From Herminiimonas sp. (lineage in GTDB: Bacteria > Pseudomonadota > Gammaproteobacteria > Burkholderiales > Burkholderiaceae): a stretch of 23,583 nt of DNA. This document shows positions 23,578 through 23,583 of the stretch, in pieces. Under the pieces are notes generated by a model. It searched no databases and was not told the DNA's origin. It worked only from the letters and a program-made list of their open reading frames with translations. Where the stretch lies: contig JACMQD010000018.1 in assembly GCA_014377155.1 (NCBI GenBank), positions 1-23,583 on the forward strand. Direction: 5' to 3'. A program made the translations under genes and the position numbers. Every line of letters begins with the position of its first letter. Positions within the stretch are counted from its first letter, which is position 1.

Positions 23578-23583
23578 ATCATC

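Noticed and set aside
1..23583. Mobile elements, CRISPR arrays or RNA genes
   Set aside because: I looked for transposase-like proteins, long terminal inverted repeats, regularly spaced repeats and tRNA-like cloverleaf sequences and found none. A tRNAscan or Infernal run would be decisive.

Overview
The window looks like a chromosomal segment of a GC-rich Gram-negative betaproteobacterium. It is most likely in the order Burkholderiales and plausibly in Oxalobacteraceae. This is judged from protein character (HslV beginning MEQFHGTT, short GspC, HslU, SecB, GpsA) and from gene order, not from a database search. All DNA has the same codon character. I see no insertion sequence, prophage, CRISPR array, tRNA or rRNA.

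Left part (1-6151, + strand). A 3' fragment of a small DUF2946-like protein is followed by a ZnuD-like TonB-dependent outer-membrane receptor (421-2418), which together suggest metal handling. Next comes a 470-residue cytoplasmic protein built from two copies of a helical block plus a STAS-like domain (2690-4102). The heat-shock protease pair hslV-hslU (4243-6151) follows. It has a good sigma-32 promoter match and a 9-bp hairpin at the predicted 5' end of its mRNA.

Centre (6215-17662, - strand). This is a complete-looking type II secretion (general secretory pathway) cluster. It reads, in transcription order, gspG-H-I-J-K-L-M-N-D-E-F-C. Many genes overlap or nearly abut (G/H, H/I, I/J, J/K, L/M, N/D), as expected for translational coupling. 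Gaps of about 86-103 bases lie before gspN, gspF and gspC. GspC is short: it has a membrane anchor and an HR domain, then a Pro/Gln-rich tail instead of a PDZ domain. A prepilin peptidase (gspO/pilD) is not in the window and must be supplied from elsewhere.

Right of the secretion cluster (17967-19706, - strand) is a secreted multidomain esterase of the PHB-depolymerase family with a signal peptide, a lipase box, an Ig/FN3-type region and a C-terminal adhesion-like domain. It has its own rho-independent terminator, so it is a separate unit, but it is an obvious candidate cargo for the neighbouring secretion system.

Right end (20044-23516, - strand). A housekeeping and envelope cluster reads, in transcription order, rhodanese, glutaredoxin grxC, export chaperone secB, an SH3-domain periplasmic protein, glycerol-3-phosphate dehydrogenase gpsA and an NlpC/P60 lipoprotein. 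A good -10 element lies upstream of the rhodanese gene at the window edge.

Most of the window is well-known biology. The points I find worth a second look are a possible 4-codon minicistron ahead of gspE, the PDZ-less GspC, the duplicated STAS module protein, the heat-shock leader of hslVU, and several inverted repeats in intergenic DNA.
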